NCBI GenBank assembly: GCA_949592205.1
Contig: CATIUR010000003.1
Span: forward strand, 151,031,259 to 151,095,258
DNA length: 64,000 bases
Reading direction: 5' to 3'
Source: Helichrysum umbraculigerum
Taxonomy: Eukaryota > Streptophyta > Magnoliopsida > Asterales > Asteraceae
Shown here: piece by piece, positions 30,273 to 42,021 of the stretch
Numbering within the stretch: position 1 is the stretch's first letter
How the letters are laid out: every line of letters begins with the position of its first letter
Translations under genes and position numbers: made by a program
The notes under the pieces: model-generated
What the model saw: the letters and a program-made list of their open reading frames with translations, nothing else
Database searches by the model: none
Told to the model about the DNA's origin: nothing

Positions 30273-33200
30273 GATTTGATTTGGGAATAGCTTCACTGAG
30301 GTTTGTTCTTTTAGGATTTGTGCTTTATTTTATGTAATTTTGCTATTACCTTTTGTTGGCAGTTGAATATAATATATTAATGTCATTTGGAATTTGACTG
30401 AAAGTTGTGCTTTTTCGTTTTGAGTGGGTTGAGAATCGACCTACAAAAGTGCTAAAAGATAAATATGTATCTCCACTTGTGAACTTCTCTAGGTTGTTGG
30501 TACACTCAGGCGAAGCCTTGAAAGATGGGGAGCAATATAAATGTAGAAGATGATGATGATGAGTTTTATACCCAATGCCTACCTTTAGTCTACCGGTTCT
30601 TGATGATGGTAATGAGGTGTCGAGGTTGCATCAGACAAACAATGATATAGAGGATCAGTAACAAGTAAATTAAATTAAGATGTAAGCATCATGTAAATGG
30701 TATATAGCGTATTCTGTGTTATTTATGTGTATTTGTTTATTAGGTGCATGATTTATGTGTTGTGTTGTTGGTGCAGTTAGCTTGGTGCACACTGCAAGTT
30801 TTTGAAAGACAAATTTATGGAAGGAAAAACTGTCCCATATGATTTTAGCACCATTGCCGCTCTTGCAACTTCAGGTGATCCAATCTTGTTATTTTCAGTT
30901 TTTAGGAGCATTATGTTGTGTAATATGGTAAGTATTATCTTAATTTTGTCTATAGACTATTATATTTTGTGTGATTTGTGATGTCCCTATATTATAGTAA
31001 AGTATAAGTTTGCTTTTTATGTTAAATCTGTAATTACATGGTTAACAAGTACGCATGTGCATGTTGCCAAAAAATAATTGTAATTTAAAAGGTGAAAAAT
31101 GAGAAACTTGTTATTCATATTCATTACATGACAACATGTGTTGTAGTGGTGTATACTTTGGTTAATATTTTTGGATCAACTACTAGAAGCATAGTGAAGT
31201 GATGATATATGTTTGTAAAGGAGGGCAAAGTAGTAGTAATGCTGCTTCATGGTTTGCTCATGTTATTAATATGCCTTTTTTATGTAGCTTATTTTCCAAG
31301 TTAATGTCCCATTTATTATGCTTAAGATCCTATGGTTCTTATGGTTTCTATTGTAAGATGCAGAATTACATGAACTCTATTATGTATAATTATTTGACAT
31401 AATATAGAGTATTATTATTACATGAATTCTACTTTTTGCAGCCTAAAAATGTATACAAGATGAATCGTCTTGCAAAGTTTGAGGTCTTAAGCAATGACTC
31501 TAGTGGATGCTCTTTTTTGCTGGTAATGGTGCTTTATAATTATCATGACTATAAGGAACCGGGCATTGTGTTCTGTTAGATGGGTTGCTTAAATAGTTTA
31601 AGGCTTTGTGAATTTGATTAACAAGCAATTGAATGATGTTCAGGTCTAAAGAAGTGTGCAGCAGCATGGTGAACTTAAATTAGTCGGGCAATGACCTTTG
31701 TTGTTTCTGTTAAATGATATCATCCACAACTTACATCGATTTTTACTATGACAACAACCCAAATAAGGATTTACATGTTTTTCTGTGTTTTTGACATAGA
31801 AGAATTGAAAAACATGATGTTTCCTTCTACTTAAACCCTTTTTAAGTTAATACTTGAATTTATGTATAACTTATTGCGTTCACTATAACTAAAAACTGAG
31901 GTTGATATATATTATTTCATTTTGCAGAAAAACTTTGAGAGAGCTGCATCACGAATTCAAGACAGAGTAGCTTCAAGATGATTAGAATAACGACTCACTT
32001 GAAAGTGAATTGAAGCTGAAGCTTTGTGAATTCTCAAGTCTAGATGCATTTACATGTAGCTTATAGTGCATATAATTTGTAGAATGTAGACATATATGTT
32101 AATTATAACATGTTGTTTGTTCATTATGTAATTGTAACAGTGTAATTTCTTGTAAAACCTAGGTGGCTAGGTGTCTTCATATATCGTTCAATCATGTATC
32201 AATATATTTATTACCACTAAAAGTTTATCGTTCAATGGAATGCAACACTTAGTCCATATAAAGTTTTCTTTTGGGCATTTATAGTAGAATTGTATGGAAT
32301 GTAGAGGCTGAATTTAACAGTTGGGAGTAGCATCTAATTGGCAATCAATTCAAGGATTTATGAAAGAGTTTGTGGTTTGAAAACAATGTACATCAACGTT
32401 TTAATAAATAGTTAAAATAGAATAATAACCTCCCTATTTGGTATGTATTGCTCTCTCTTTTCAACCACCCTTTTTACTAAATTCTTGATTTTTTTTCTTA
32501 CACGGGTCATCACTACAGCATCATCAAAACAAGACCCTCCATTAACCACCTCCACCTTTGTTTCATAACAGCCTCCGGCCGACGCTTTCCGCAAAGGATA
32601 TTGATTCCAATTTCACTTCTCATATTCTAATTCGTCAATGTGTCGGAAGTTTAATAACACTGGAACGGTATCCTGGTAAGTTTTTGATTATTACTTAAAG
32701 TTAGGATTTTGTTAGATTCATGGTGTGGTTTTAAAGTTAAGGTTATTATATCTTGGATTCATAGTACTTGAGTTTTATGCCAAAATTGCTTTTTGGTTTG
32801 TAGTTTAGGCTTTAATTTAGTTATCCCAGAGCTTATTGTGTTTAATTTTATTAGTTTTTCCCCAATCTTAAATCTTAATTTAGAGGTAGTAACATTTGTA
32901 GATTATCATGTAGAAATTTTTGATATTATAATGCTTCTGCACATTTTAGGTGACATCAGGTTCTTGAAAATTGCAAGGAAGATATGGATATCTTCATTAA
33001 TTGGATCCACAAAGGAAATATCGACGGTTTGAATGTATGGTTTTTTATGTCTAATTATCCCCATATTAACAAGATGCAATTAATTACTAAATATTCCCAC
33101 TAGAATATTATCAGTAACTCATGGTTTTGCTTCAATGGGATGTGGTCGAGAAAAGCCTTGTGCAACTGACTTACACCGATGCACTTGAAATGTTTCTAAA

Positions 33201-35110
33201 ATCAATAAAGAATTCAACTTTCCGGTACCTTTTGTTTCTTTTTACATCTTACATCCAACAAAAATTTTAGGATCGATAATCACTCTCACATTAATAGTTC
33301 TTAATGCCAGAATCGATATAAGCTGATTAGATTCAAGCAAGAAATGTTTAACTACATTAAACTGCAAAAAGTTGTTGAAGTTAAACACACTTTGGGAGTT
33401 ACATAAACGTAATGGTTTTTGTTATATTGGATTATACGGTGGACTAGACTTGGACAAAGCATGCATTACACATATAAATCGACTATACCATGGTATTAAT
33501 TCCATTCTATGGCAGGTATTTCAGAATTTATGCCTTCTTTTTGTTGGACATATTCACCACAGAGCTATTAATCTTATCTCTTTTTTACATTTTAAAATTA
33601 GAGACGATATAGAAGAAATTTGTGTGAATGTGCCTCTAACTGTACGTTGGTTGTATAATAGGTGAAGTGGGGCTGTGATTTGCAAAGTGCGCATGAACGC
33701 TACATAACCGAGAAGACTTTTAATGCAAGCTACTTCATACAAGGTCTGTACTTCAGAATAGTTTGTGATTAGTACTGGAAAATAATACAATCTTTAATGT
33801 GATAAAGTTGACCCAACCTTATGTTATACTGATTGACATATGACGATCCTTTTACCGTAACAATGCTTATGCTCACATTAGAGTTAACTTTGTTGCAGGA
33901 ACCTTTTCTAACTCAATTTTTATTTTTAATTTTTTGTGTTTCCTATTAGAGATAACACAAGACCTTCATCTACCCATTCATAGTTTTTTGTAAGCAGGAT
34001 AGGTTGGCTATGGGAGTGAACAACCGGAGAATAAAAAAAATACATGCAAGCTGGTGTTCATCAATATTCCACAATTTGCTTAAGAGGTCACACTTTTTGT
34101 CTTTTTGACTTCATTATCATAGAAATTATTGTGCTTTTATTCAAACATCTACACACTTACAACTAATAAAATCATTATATCATCGTATAACAGTTGACAA
34201 CCAATGGTTGAAATAGCACTTATAACTTTCATCCACTTTAGTCACATGTCCTAAATAATGTGCATTGGTTACATAGCTCTTGATACCATCAGCAAATGCC
34301 TATCTAATGTAACGTTTTACCATGATACATCATATACAAGTGTGATTAAATAGGTAATTCGTTTAAAGATTTTTAGAAAAAGGTATTATGTTCATTTTTT
34401 TTATAATTTTATATGATGCAATACTTGGACATACGGATGTTGTTATAGTATCGTCAACTTCATTTATAGGTGGTTCTCCATTCTCGAGGGTTGTGATGCA
34501 ATAGTATATGGATGCAATGGACTATGGCACTATGTAAATCTATTGGATACCCGTGCCTTTCAACAACAAGTGCTGTTCGAATTTCATCTCAGTTCTAAAA
34601 ACGGATCAGCTTCATAGTTTCTTTTGTGTTGAAACTTAATTAACTTTTTTGAACTGGATATTCTTTTGAAGTCATAGACAACTTGACACTAATATGGTTT
34701 AAATATTTAGACCGTTGGATACTTCGTGTTAAACTTTACATTTGGTCATTTTAATGAACCATTGGATACTTTAACAATAATGCGTGCTGAGTTGGAATCA
34801 GCGGTTAGTAGACCCAACAGAATGCTAAAAACTTTCCGGTGAAATTGCATTATATGAGGGAAAGCAAGGAAGGGTCAAAGATAAATTATAGTGAAGAAAT
34901 GGGTCGGGATAAGTGAGGTGTACAAAGCTGTGCTTCTGAACTAAATAAATTTGTAGGAGTGTAGGACCAATGGGTAATGTATAGATATATAATAGTTGGT
35001 TGTAAAACAAATGTAACAGTACTTATGTCTGTGTATAGAAATAGATGTCAAGGTAGGGCAAGCATGAGGTTAGGACAGAAGCATGTATGATAGTTTAGTT
35101 GTTGCATATT
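30273..35110. other. gene-poor DNA with a few exon-like blocks
   Basis: Most of this is AT-rich without structure. Blocks at about 30779-30873 and 31441-31522 are bounded by AG/GT splice-like sites. They read as plausible peptides (for example AHCKFLKDKFMEGKTVPYD and KMNRLAKFEVLSNDSSGC), but I recognise no family and cannot join them in frame. They may be captured or decayed gene pieces. Frames at 33372-33665 and elsewhere are unremarkable. Confidence 0.35.
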
Positions 35111-35115
35111 GCATA

Positions 35116-37090
35116 TATAACACCACAGAAAATTTAAGAGACCTTTTTTTTTATGTATATATATATATCATTTGGAAGCGATTAATACAAATCATGCATT
35201 ATAGATTGCGTATATCAATATCCAAAAGCACAATCTATGCATGCATGATGAGTTAGTACAATAATCCTAATAACTTCAAATATCAAGTTAGGTGTTATAT
35301 AAATTCAAAACATATGTTCAAAACAATAACGTGTTTATATAATTCAGAGTAGGCAGTCAAACATTCTTCAAACCAACTCCTTGCCCACCCACATCAAAAG
35401 TAATCTGCAAGAGGTGAGGAGAGGGGTTAGCACAAAGCTAAGTGACTAGATCACAACTATCAATCTAAACTAGCATAGCAATTGATCATCACAAGGTATC
35501 ACAACAACTACATCAACGAGGATCGGTGGTCCTTGAGGTACCCTCATGCCGCGGTGGTTCCCCAAGTAACACTTATAACCACTGAAGGCCAAACAGTGGT
35601 CTTACCGATAGTTTAGCACTATTACTACATACGACATGACTTCAATAAACAACACATGTACATAGTCATCATGTCGTCCAAAGTAATAGTATCCAAACCC
35701 AATATCATATTGACGCCTGACAATCTCACATTCCATAATCATCATGGCAATATGCAACTTATACAAAGTATGATAGTAAAACCGTGTTTACCCGTTGTAA
35801 CCAGATTGTTACAACTAATTCAGACTGAGAGTCAACGATCCACTCACCCTTGACGTCACTGTCTCCACTCAGAGTTCTTATATTACTGAGTCTTCGGTTT
35901 ATCTGAAACACAGCAAAGGTATATGAGTCAATTACTCATCTCAAATATACATAGTGGAATCAAAAGTGCACCATTGCCATTAATCATGACAACTCGATTT
36001 ACAACACCTCAACATGCACATAAACTCATAGAGTAACCTATTGTGAATCCCTATTACATGTTACCAATCATATAAACGCATAACCGATTAACTTCAAAGT
36101 AATGCAAGAAGTGAAATTGGTTATGCTGGAAACGGCCAGGGAGCCGCCGGCTGGGTCACCGGACCCGCCGGTTCCACTACAAGAGCCGCCGGCTGGGATA
36201 CCCAAGCCGCCGGTTAATACGGGTTTTTCACAAACAGAAACAAAGTGCGTTTTAAAGCCAAAACAAGCCGCCGTTTTGGTCTATGAGCCGCCGGGTATAG
36301 AAGGGGACCCGCCGGCTGGGGTTATTAACCCGCCGGTTCCCTTGGTATTGCATGAAGCCGCCGGCTGGTCCATCCAACCCGCCGACTTGTTCATCAGGAC
36401 AGCAGCAGCAGCAGCTCATCCAACCCAACCCATGAACCAAAACCCTTAAATTCACAAATTCGCCTACTTGATACGATCTTTACAACCAAATAAACGCATC
36501 TATCATCATATATCATATGCTAACAACAAATAATCTCATCAATCATCAAGCCTATACATTATTACTCCTTTCATTCAATTTCTTCAAACCCTAAAATAAA
36601 TACATATATTTAGAACACATTAACTTACAATCGAGAGGACAAACAAGTAGATGATGATGATGATACGTAGACAACCAAGAATCCAAGCTTAATCGATTTG
36701 AAATGTTTTTCCCTTTTTATTTAGTTCTTCAAGTGTGTGTGTGTTTAGCTTTGGAGAAAAGATATCAAAAATGAAATGGGAAGGGAAAGGTGGGAAGTTA
36801 GGTGTCGGCCTAACTTCCACCACCATACAACACAGTGTACAAATTATATCCGCTCTAGTTCTATTGTGTGGAACCTAAAAACTAATTGTAAGAAAATACG
36901 TTTTATTAAACCGTCAACTAAATTTATTTAAAACAAGTAATAATTTATGTATCACAATAAATCCTTTGACCATTTAACCTATTAATTTCAATGAACCACA
37001 TAATATAAATTATTCATAAACTCAATTAAATAACCAAATGAATTAAGTAAATTACCAAATTTCTCCTAGGCCGGTAATGATGATGTTACA
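35116..37090 (-). mobile_element. solo LTR with 5-bp target duplication (GCATA)
   Basis: On the minus strand it starts TGTAACATCATC and ends GGTGTTATA. GCATA flanks it at 35111-35115 and 37091-37095. It is related to the plus-strand solo LTR at 28033-30267: shared GGCCTAG near the start, CGCTTCC near the end and a GC-rich CCGCGG phrase in the middle. It contains a GC-rich minisatellite (36128-36390). Confidence 0.85.
36128..36390. repeat. GC-rich CCGCCGGCTGGG minisatellite in the solo LTR
   Basis: CCGCCGGCTGGG and CCGCCGGTT alternate about ten times over 260 bases. CCGGCGG/CCGCCGG is close to self-complementary. An open plus-strand frame (36102-36449) crosses the array only because stop codons are rare in such sequence; its PPAG repeats are not evidence of a protein. 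Confidence 0.85.
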
Positions 37091-38186
37091 GCATATGTAT
37101 TGTGTGAAATGCAGGTTGTACTTATATGAGATATATAGAATTGCATTTTTTTTTTAAATGATTATAGTATATAATAATAATAATTGTATACTAAGAGTTT
37201 TATGCTTTTGTTTAAGATTCTATTTAATTTCTTTGTAACAAATGATGATTTGTATGAGAAAAGTCATGTTCTGTTCAATGGTAATTATGTAGTTTCAAGG
37301 TAGGAATACATATTGATTTGTATGACAAAAACCTTAGTTTAATTGTCATTGTCATATATATATATATATACTAGTTTTATGACCCGTGAAAACACGGGTT
37401 AGATCAAAAATTAAATTTTAATATTAGTACGTAAATTCTAACTATATAGTTATAATGTGTTCGTAATTTCTACATACTAATTTGTATTACTATGTTTGTA
37501 GGCAATTTAGTGTAATGCATTCACTTAATTTTATTAATGAAAATGGTGTCCACAAAGGTTTTTTTAAAACACTTAATCTATTAAAAATTATGTTATATAG
37601 ATAATATACTTATGTAGATTATGCTGGAGTGTAAGACATGTGAAAACACGGGGTTTGTTTAGAAAAAAATAAATTTATATAATTAGTTTGCCATAGAAAG
37701 ATCAGAAAACATTACAAAAGATATTTCATAACATGTAAACAACATTAGATCAAAGAAAGTCTTGCTATATCGTCACTGTTATTTTTAATTCCCCAATCTC
37801 GAGAAAGCCGAACTATTATCCATGTTTACCAAATTGCACAATGGCACGTTTTATATCTTGCTTAAAATAAACCTAGCAAACGTAACATCTTCAACACTAA
37901 GCCTAGAAAGACGATGCAAGTTTATTTGTTTTTCCTCCTTTTTTTAAGATACCCTCTTTCATGCCTTCGAGAGTTTGTGTCATTTCATTTTCTTTGGACC
38001 TAAGACGTGGTAAAAAGTCAATAATAGATTGAATAAAATCCTTCTTATCAAATAAGAAGCTATTGTTAGAAGAGTTAGAAGGAGACAAAATCAATAGTGG
38101 TAAAATCTTTTGAGAAAATGGTGAAGTTAAATAGTAGGGAACAATACAACAATTTAAGGACTACAAACTTCAACTGTGGTTAAACA

Positions 38187-38541
38187 CAGGCTTGCACAAA
38201 AACCGGTTTTACCCAAACCCGAACCGGTTTATGACCCAAACCGGTTTTTGGTCAAAGTCAACAAACCGGGTTTGACTCAACCCGAACCGGTTTCAAACCG
38301 GTTTGTTGACCGGTTTGTTGACTTTTTTTTCGGTTTTTTACCGGGTTTTTTCGGTTTTTCCTACTCGAACCGGTTTCAAACCGGTTTCAACCCGGTTTGA
38401 AAACCCCATATCCCAAACCGGTTCCAAACCGCGGGGTTCTAGAAAATCCAAACTGGTTTTGTCAAAACCGGTTTTTGACCGGGTCGGGTTTCGGGTTTGA
38501 CCGGGTCGGGTTGGATAAAATCGGTTTCTTGTGCATCTCTA
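38187..38541. mobile_element. hAT-type MITE made of AACCGGTT repeats
   Basis: The termini are CAGGCTTGCACAAAAACCGG and, on the other strand, TAGAGATGCACAAGAAACCG. They are flanked by GTTAAACA (38179-38186) and GTTGAACA (38542-38549), an 8-bp target duplication with one mismatch, the hAT size. The interior is almost entirely degenerate AACCGGTTT and CCGGGTTT repeats. It has no coding capacity. Confidence 0.75.
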
Positions 38542-39385
38542 GTTGAACATATCTAGTAGGGAACTTTATAGCTTTAAAGTCATTTATCAAAGCCCTTTAA
38601 AAAACTCAGTAAGCCCAATGGATGAATAGATAATATGAGTTGTGGGCTAAGTAATATAACGTTAACTATTATAAACTTAACAAAACTAAGTATTGTAACA
38701 TTACAAAATATAGTTCATTGATGAATTGGATCGTACTAAACATTTAACATTTAAATTACAACACCTATTTTTTGTACATTACTAAAAACAGTAGATAAAA
38801 CATCATGAAAATGTTACAATAAGTTGTGAAACAACCAAAGTAATGTAACTTTGCACACAAAAAAAAAATTTGAATGCTGTGTCGGCACAATAAGTTGTGA
38901 AACATTTAACTTACTAATTCTTATCGTTTAATAAGTGAGTGACACCACAAAAAATGTAATTATTGTTTTAAATACAAATGATTTTAACATTTAATTGTGT
39001 AAGGTTGTAAGTCATATTCAGATGTATAGTCATGAAAAAAAAATTATATTTTACTTTTTCCTTTGTAATTATTATTGTCACTTGATTGTTATCATCTTTT
39101 ATAACATAAAAATAAAATGAATAAATTACTATAACAAAACAAAAGTAAAAAAAATGTTGTTCTACAATGGGACAGAGATAACCAAACTTTTCAATAGATT
39201 AGCAAAAGAAAAAAAACATGAGAGCAAGATTTATAAAGTAAAAAAAAAAGCAGAAACATAAAAGGATAAACATCATTCATTAATATAGTTCCGATAGGTT
39301 ACACAAAACAGATTAACATCATAGAGTGATGAGATCAAGCCTTCGAAAAGCCATCAATAGATTCCTTGTTAACATCAATGCTATC

Positions 39386-39711
39386 TTCCACCACTGCCAA
39401 CACATTCTTGCAATAAATTTTCAAAATATGGTACTAAAACCATCTTGACATTAGCCAGAATCTTATCACCCTACATGATATTAAGTAAAAAACAATAGAA
39501 ACAACAAAATTATTGTTATGTTCAACATATAAACACACATTAAAATTTGAGTCAGTAGTAAACATTGGATGTATTACCCTTTCATCCACAACTCAACGAT
39601 CATATCAAGTGAGAAGGTTGATTTTCACAGACTGAGAACACGAACTTTAAGCTTCCAGGAATCCTTTACAGTGTCAAGATCTGCAATGAAATCGTAGGTT
39701 TGGTTGTCCAT
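39386..39711 (-). pseudogene. RPA1/OB-fold-like remnant in the Helitron
   Basis: From the ATG at 39711 the minus strand reads MDNQTYDFIADLDTVKDSW then KLKVRVLSL and stops at 39625. This resembles the N-terminal block of the plant RPA1-like OB-fold proteins often carried by Helitrons. A second block, after an AG acceptor near 39473, reads GDKILANVKMVLVPYFENLL and soon stops. It resembles the next stretch of the same family (GEKI..V...L...F...L). Both blocks end in stops, so no functional protein is expected. Confidence 0.5.
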
Positions 39712-40586
39712 TACAACAGAAACGTAAGAGCGGGAAGGAAATCAAGGGGAAAGTAAAAAGGCTGGAGTAGGTGGGTTTTGATGGAATGGTAATGTATTAT
39801 TTATAATATGAAGAAAGCATTTGATATTCCCTGTAAAAGTATGTGGCGTGTAGATGAGAGAATATCAAGGGGAAAGTGAAAAGTTTTTGGCTTATAGATA
39901 GCAACAATATCAAGAGAAAAGTAAAAAGATATATATGTTCATTATTACCTTCTTGCAAGCCACCGTTGGGAAATGGAAACAATTTTAAATTTAAACCAAT
40001 AAGGCTTTAATTGTATTTTAATTGTAAATTCATGATTTAGAAACTTGAATAATTCATTTTTGATTTCTAAAAAAGAATTCAGATGAAAATAATACTACAT
40101 TATGACATCAGCGGATTAATGTGGGCATGACACATCAGCGTATTCTATTGCTTCATAGTGTGGCAACTCAGCTTCATGATGTCAGCGCATCCCCCTTTAG
40201 TAGATAAAATAGATACGTATCTAATTCGATAACTTACAAGTTACAAAAATTACATTAACTTATATGAGTACTAAATTATGAAATATCTTAAGCAAAACCT
40301 GTGTTTACTATTCAAAATGTAAAATACTATTGGAAATGAACATGTAAACATTTAATGACTTTCACAACTTTTCTAATTGTCTTTATTTTATCTATTATTT
40401 GACATAATAATCATATTCACTGTTTTTACTAATCCTCTATACACTCAACTTTTAAATCTTCTTTGAATTAAAATGATTTTATAAATAGACTTTTCAGACA
40501 ACAATTTCATACAATAATCGATATACTCTTTTATTTTAAAAAGTTCAAATTTTCAATTACAAAACTTAAAAAGTAAATTGTCGTAG

Positions 40587-40614
40587 CACGCGTTACCGCG
40601 TGTCCATAAACTAG
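40587..40614 (+). mobile_element. Helitron 3' terminus (plus strand)
   Basis: The hairpin CACGCG-TTAC-CGCGTG (40587-40602) is followed by 8 bases and CTAG (40611-40614), then T. The spacing equals that of the minus-strand ends at 37371 and 55177. The body must lie to the left, but its start is not resolved. An alternative reading is given under rejected items. Confidence 0.5.
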
Positions 40615-41371
40615 TAAAAAATTACACAAGAATGAGATGACTTAAACAAATGAGGCATCCGTTTTATAAAAGCGTACACATCTTAAATGAATGTTAACTA
40701 TCTATCATATCTAATGGCTACCAACCATGCTACATACATCTTATATTTTTACAATAAATATTGTACATACATTTCATATATTCAAGAGCAAACTTAAAAT
40801 TCATAATTCTTAAAGTCTCTTGATTCAAACTTTTTAAACATCATAACTTAACATGAGTGGATAAATTTCATTTGACGGGGAATGACATGTGTATATTTAT
40901 ATTTACTTTAAAGTTAGAGTACTCTTAAAGTTATTTAAAACTGCTTATCTATTACTTCTATAATCGTAATTACACGCGTAATAAAGTTTAATACTCCGTA
41001 TAAATTTTTAGTTGGTGTTTACTTAATCTCGCTTTAACTATAGTATTGTAGAATATAAATGTCTACATAGCCTAATTTGTTACACGTCTTGCATTTAACT
41101 AGTTGTCATAAGCTTGGTACATATTTCTCACATTGATTTTGATTTATTTATAAGAATAAACAAAATAATAAATGTCATAAACAATAGGTTTAAAGTTTAT
41201 AGATTAACCTAATTTTCATTATCATGGTAGGCTTCAATTGATTTAATTAGATAAAAAAAAAAACATCGTATCGTGGTATATCATTATACAACGAAAATAA
41301 AAATACCTCTGAATCATAACTCTAAGTTTTTTTTGGTAGCAATAATATGCTTTCCTGCTCTTTTTTTCTTA
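40615..41371. other. AT-rich intergenic DNA upstream of the kinesin gene
   Basis: I see no gene or terminal repeat here. It ends at the Mutator-like MITE. Confidence 0.5.
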
Positions 41372-41557
41372 GGAAAATGCTATACATAGCCCTAAGGGCT
41401 ATGAATAAGAAATTCAAACACGCATTAACTGTTTATACCTTAATAATAACCACTTACCCCCTGAATATAACTTCTTCCAACCACCTTGATTTACCACATC
41501 TTAAAGCACGAATCTAAATCTTAAACATAGCCATTAGGGCTACAAATAGCAAAATCC
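41372..41557. mobile_element. Mutator-like MITE (186 bp) with 9-bp target duplication
   Basis: The ends are inverted over about 32 bases (GGAAAATGCTAT...TAGCCCTAAGGGCTATG against GGATTTTGCTAT...TAGCCCTAATGGCTATG). TTTTTCTTA flanks it at 41363-41371 and 41558-41566. Nine-base duplications and G-starting TIRs point to the Mutator superfamily. It lies about 465 bases upstream of the kinesin ATG. Confidence 0.85.
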
Positions 41558-41639
41558 TTTTTCTTAAAAGAAAAATAAAAAAATATTCGGTAGCAAATAT
41601 ATAGTGATTTTAGGACAATTTCGAATTTGAATAATATGG

Positions 41640-41644
41640 CCGTT
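41640..41644 (-). promoter_or_regulatory. possible MSA (AACGG) element of the kinesin gene
   Basis: The minus strand reads TTAACGGCC, holding the AACGG core bound by MYB3R factors that drive G2/M genes. A phragmoplast kinesin would be expected to use such sites. A five-base core occurs often by chance, so this is only a lead. Confidence 0.25.
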
Positions 41645-41937
41645 AATCATTAATCACCTTCTTTATTACAAAACCGCTTTTATTTTCTCATTTTCCCCTT
41701 CCTTTATCTCTTTCTTACTAAAACAAACCCTAAAATCAAATTCAAATAATTCAAAGCGCCATAGTCGTTTTCCCTAATTTTCAAAAAATCATTATTACAT
41801 CTTTACACACAGACACACTCAAATTTTGCATTGACCTAATTCTAATGATACACTGCAGTTCGCATTGATCGCTCTTCTATTACAATTTCAGGAGTTGATC
41901 GTAGATTTGGAATAATATTTCTAACATCATCTTTCAG

Positions 41938-42020
41938 GTATTAGTTTAACTTAATTATTTACTCATTATTATAGTCAAATTTATGTTTCATATAATGATT
42001 AAATTTCTTTTATTATCCAG
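41938..42020 (+). other. 5' UTR intron of the kinesin gene
   Basis: TTTCAG/GTATTA at 41938 and TTATCCAG at 42020 bracket an 83-base AT-rich segment. It ends one base before the ATG that starts the conserved-looking N terminus (MLRDLKFLRRNS). The upstream ATG at 41983 lies inside this intron and is not the start. Confidence 0.55.
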
Positions 42021-42021
42021 A

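Larger units (their letters stand above)
37371..39715 (-). mobile_element. Helitron (minus strand), 3' end resolved, 5' end not
   Basis: On the minus strand a hairpin (CCCGTG/CACGGG, 37383-37398) is followed by 8 bases and CTAG at 37374-37371, with a T outside. This is the Helitron 3' signature. Decayed RPA/OB-fold coding blocks on the same strand at 39386-39711 fit, since Helitrons often carry such genes. The 5' TC end cannot be fixed by eye, so the left coordinate is firm and the right one is a minimum. A hAT MITE (38187-38541) sits inside. Confidence 0.55.

Noticed and set aside
31139..31148. TGTTGTAGTG as the 3' end of the CACTA-like element
   Set aside because: No subterminal repeats precede it, and the 3-base flanks do not match those at 26317 or 27956.
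36102..36449. 115-residue Pro-rich ORF
   Set aside because: It is a by-product of the CCGCCGG minisatellite inside a solo LTR.
37371..40614. One TIR transposon with ACTAGTTTnATG ends and a TA duplication
   Set aside because: The ends pair over only about a dozen bases. Each instead has a private hairpin + 8 bases + CTAG + T, and an RPA remnant is present, which fits Helitrons better. It is not fully excluded.
41983..42021. Upstream ATG of the kinesin ORF
   Set aside because: It lies in an apparent 5' UTR intron. The ATG at 42022 begins the conserved-looking N terminus.
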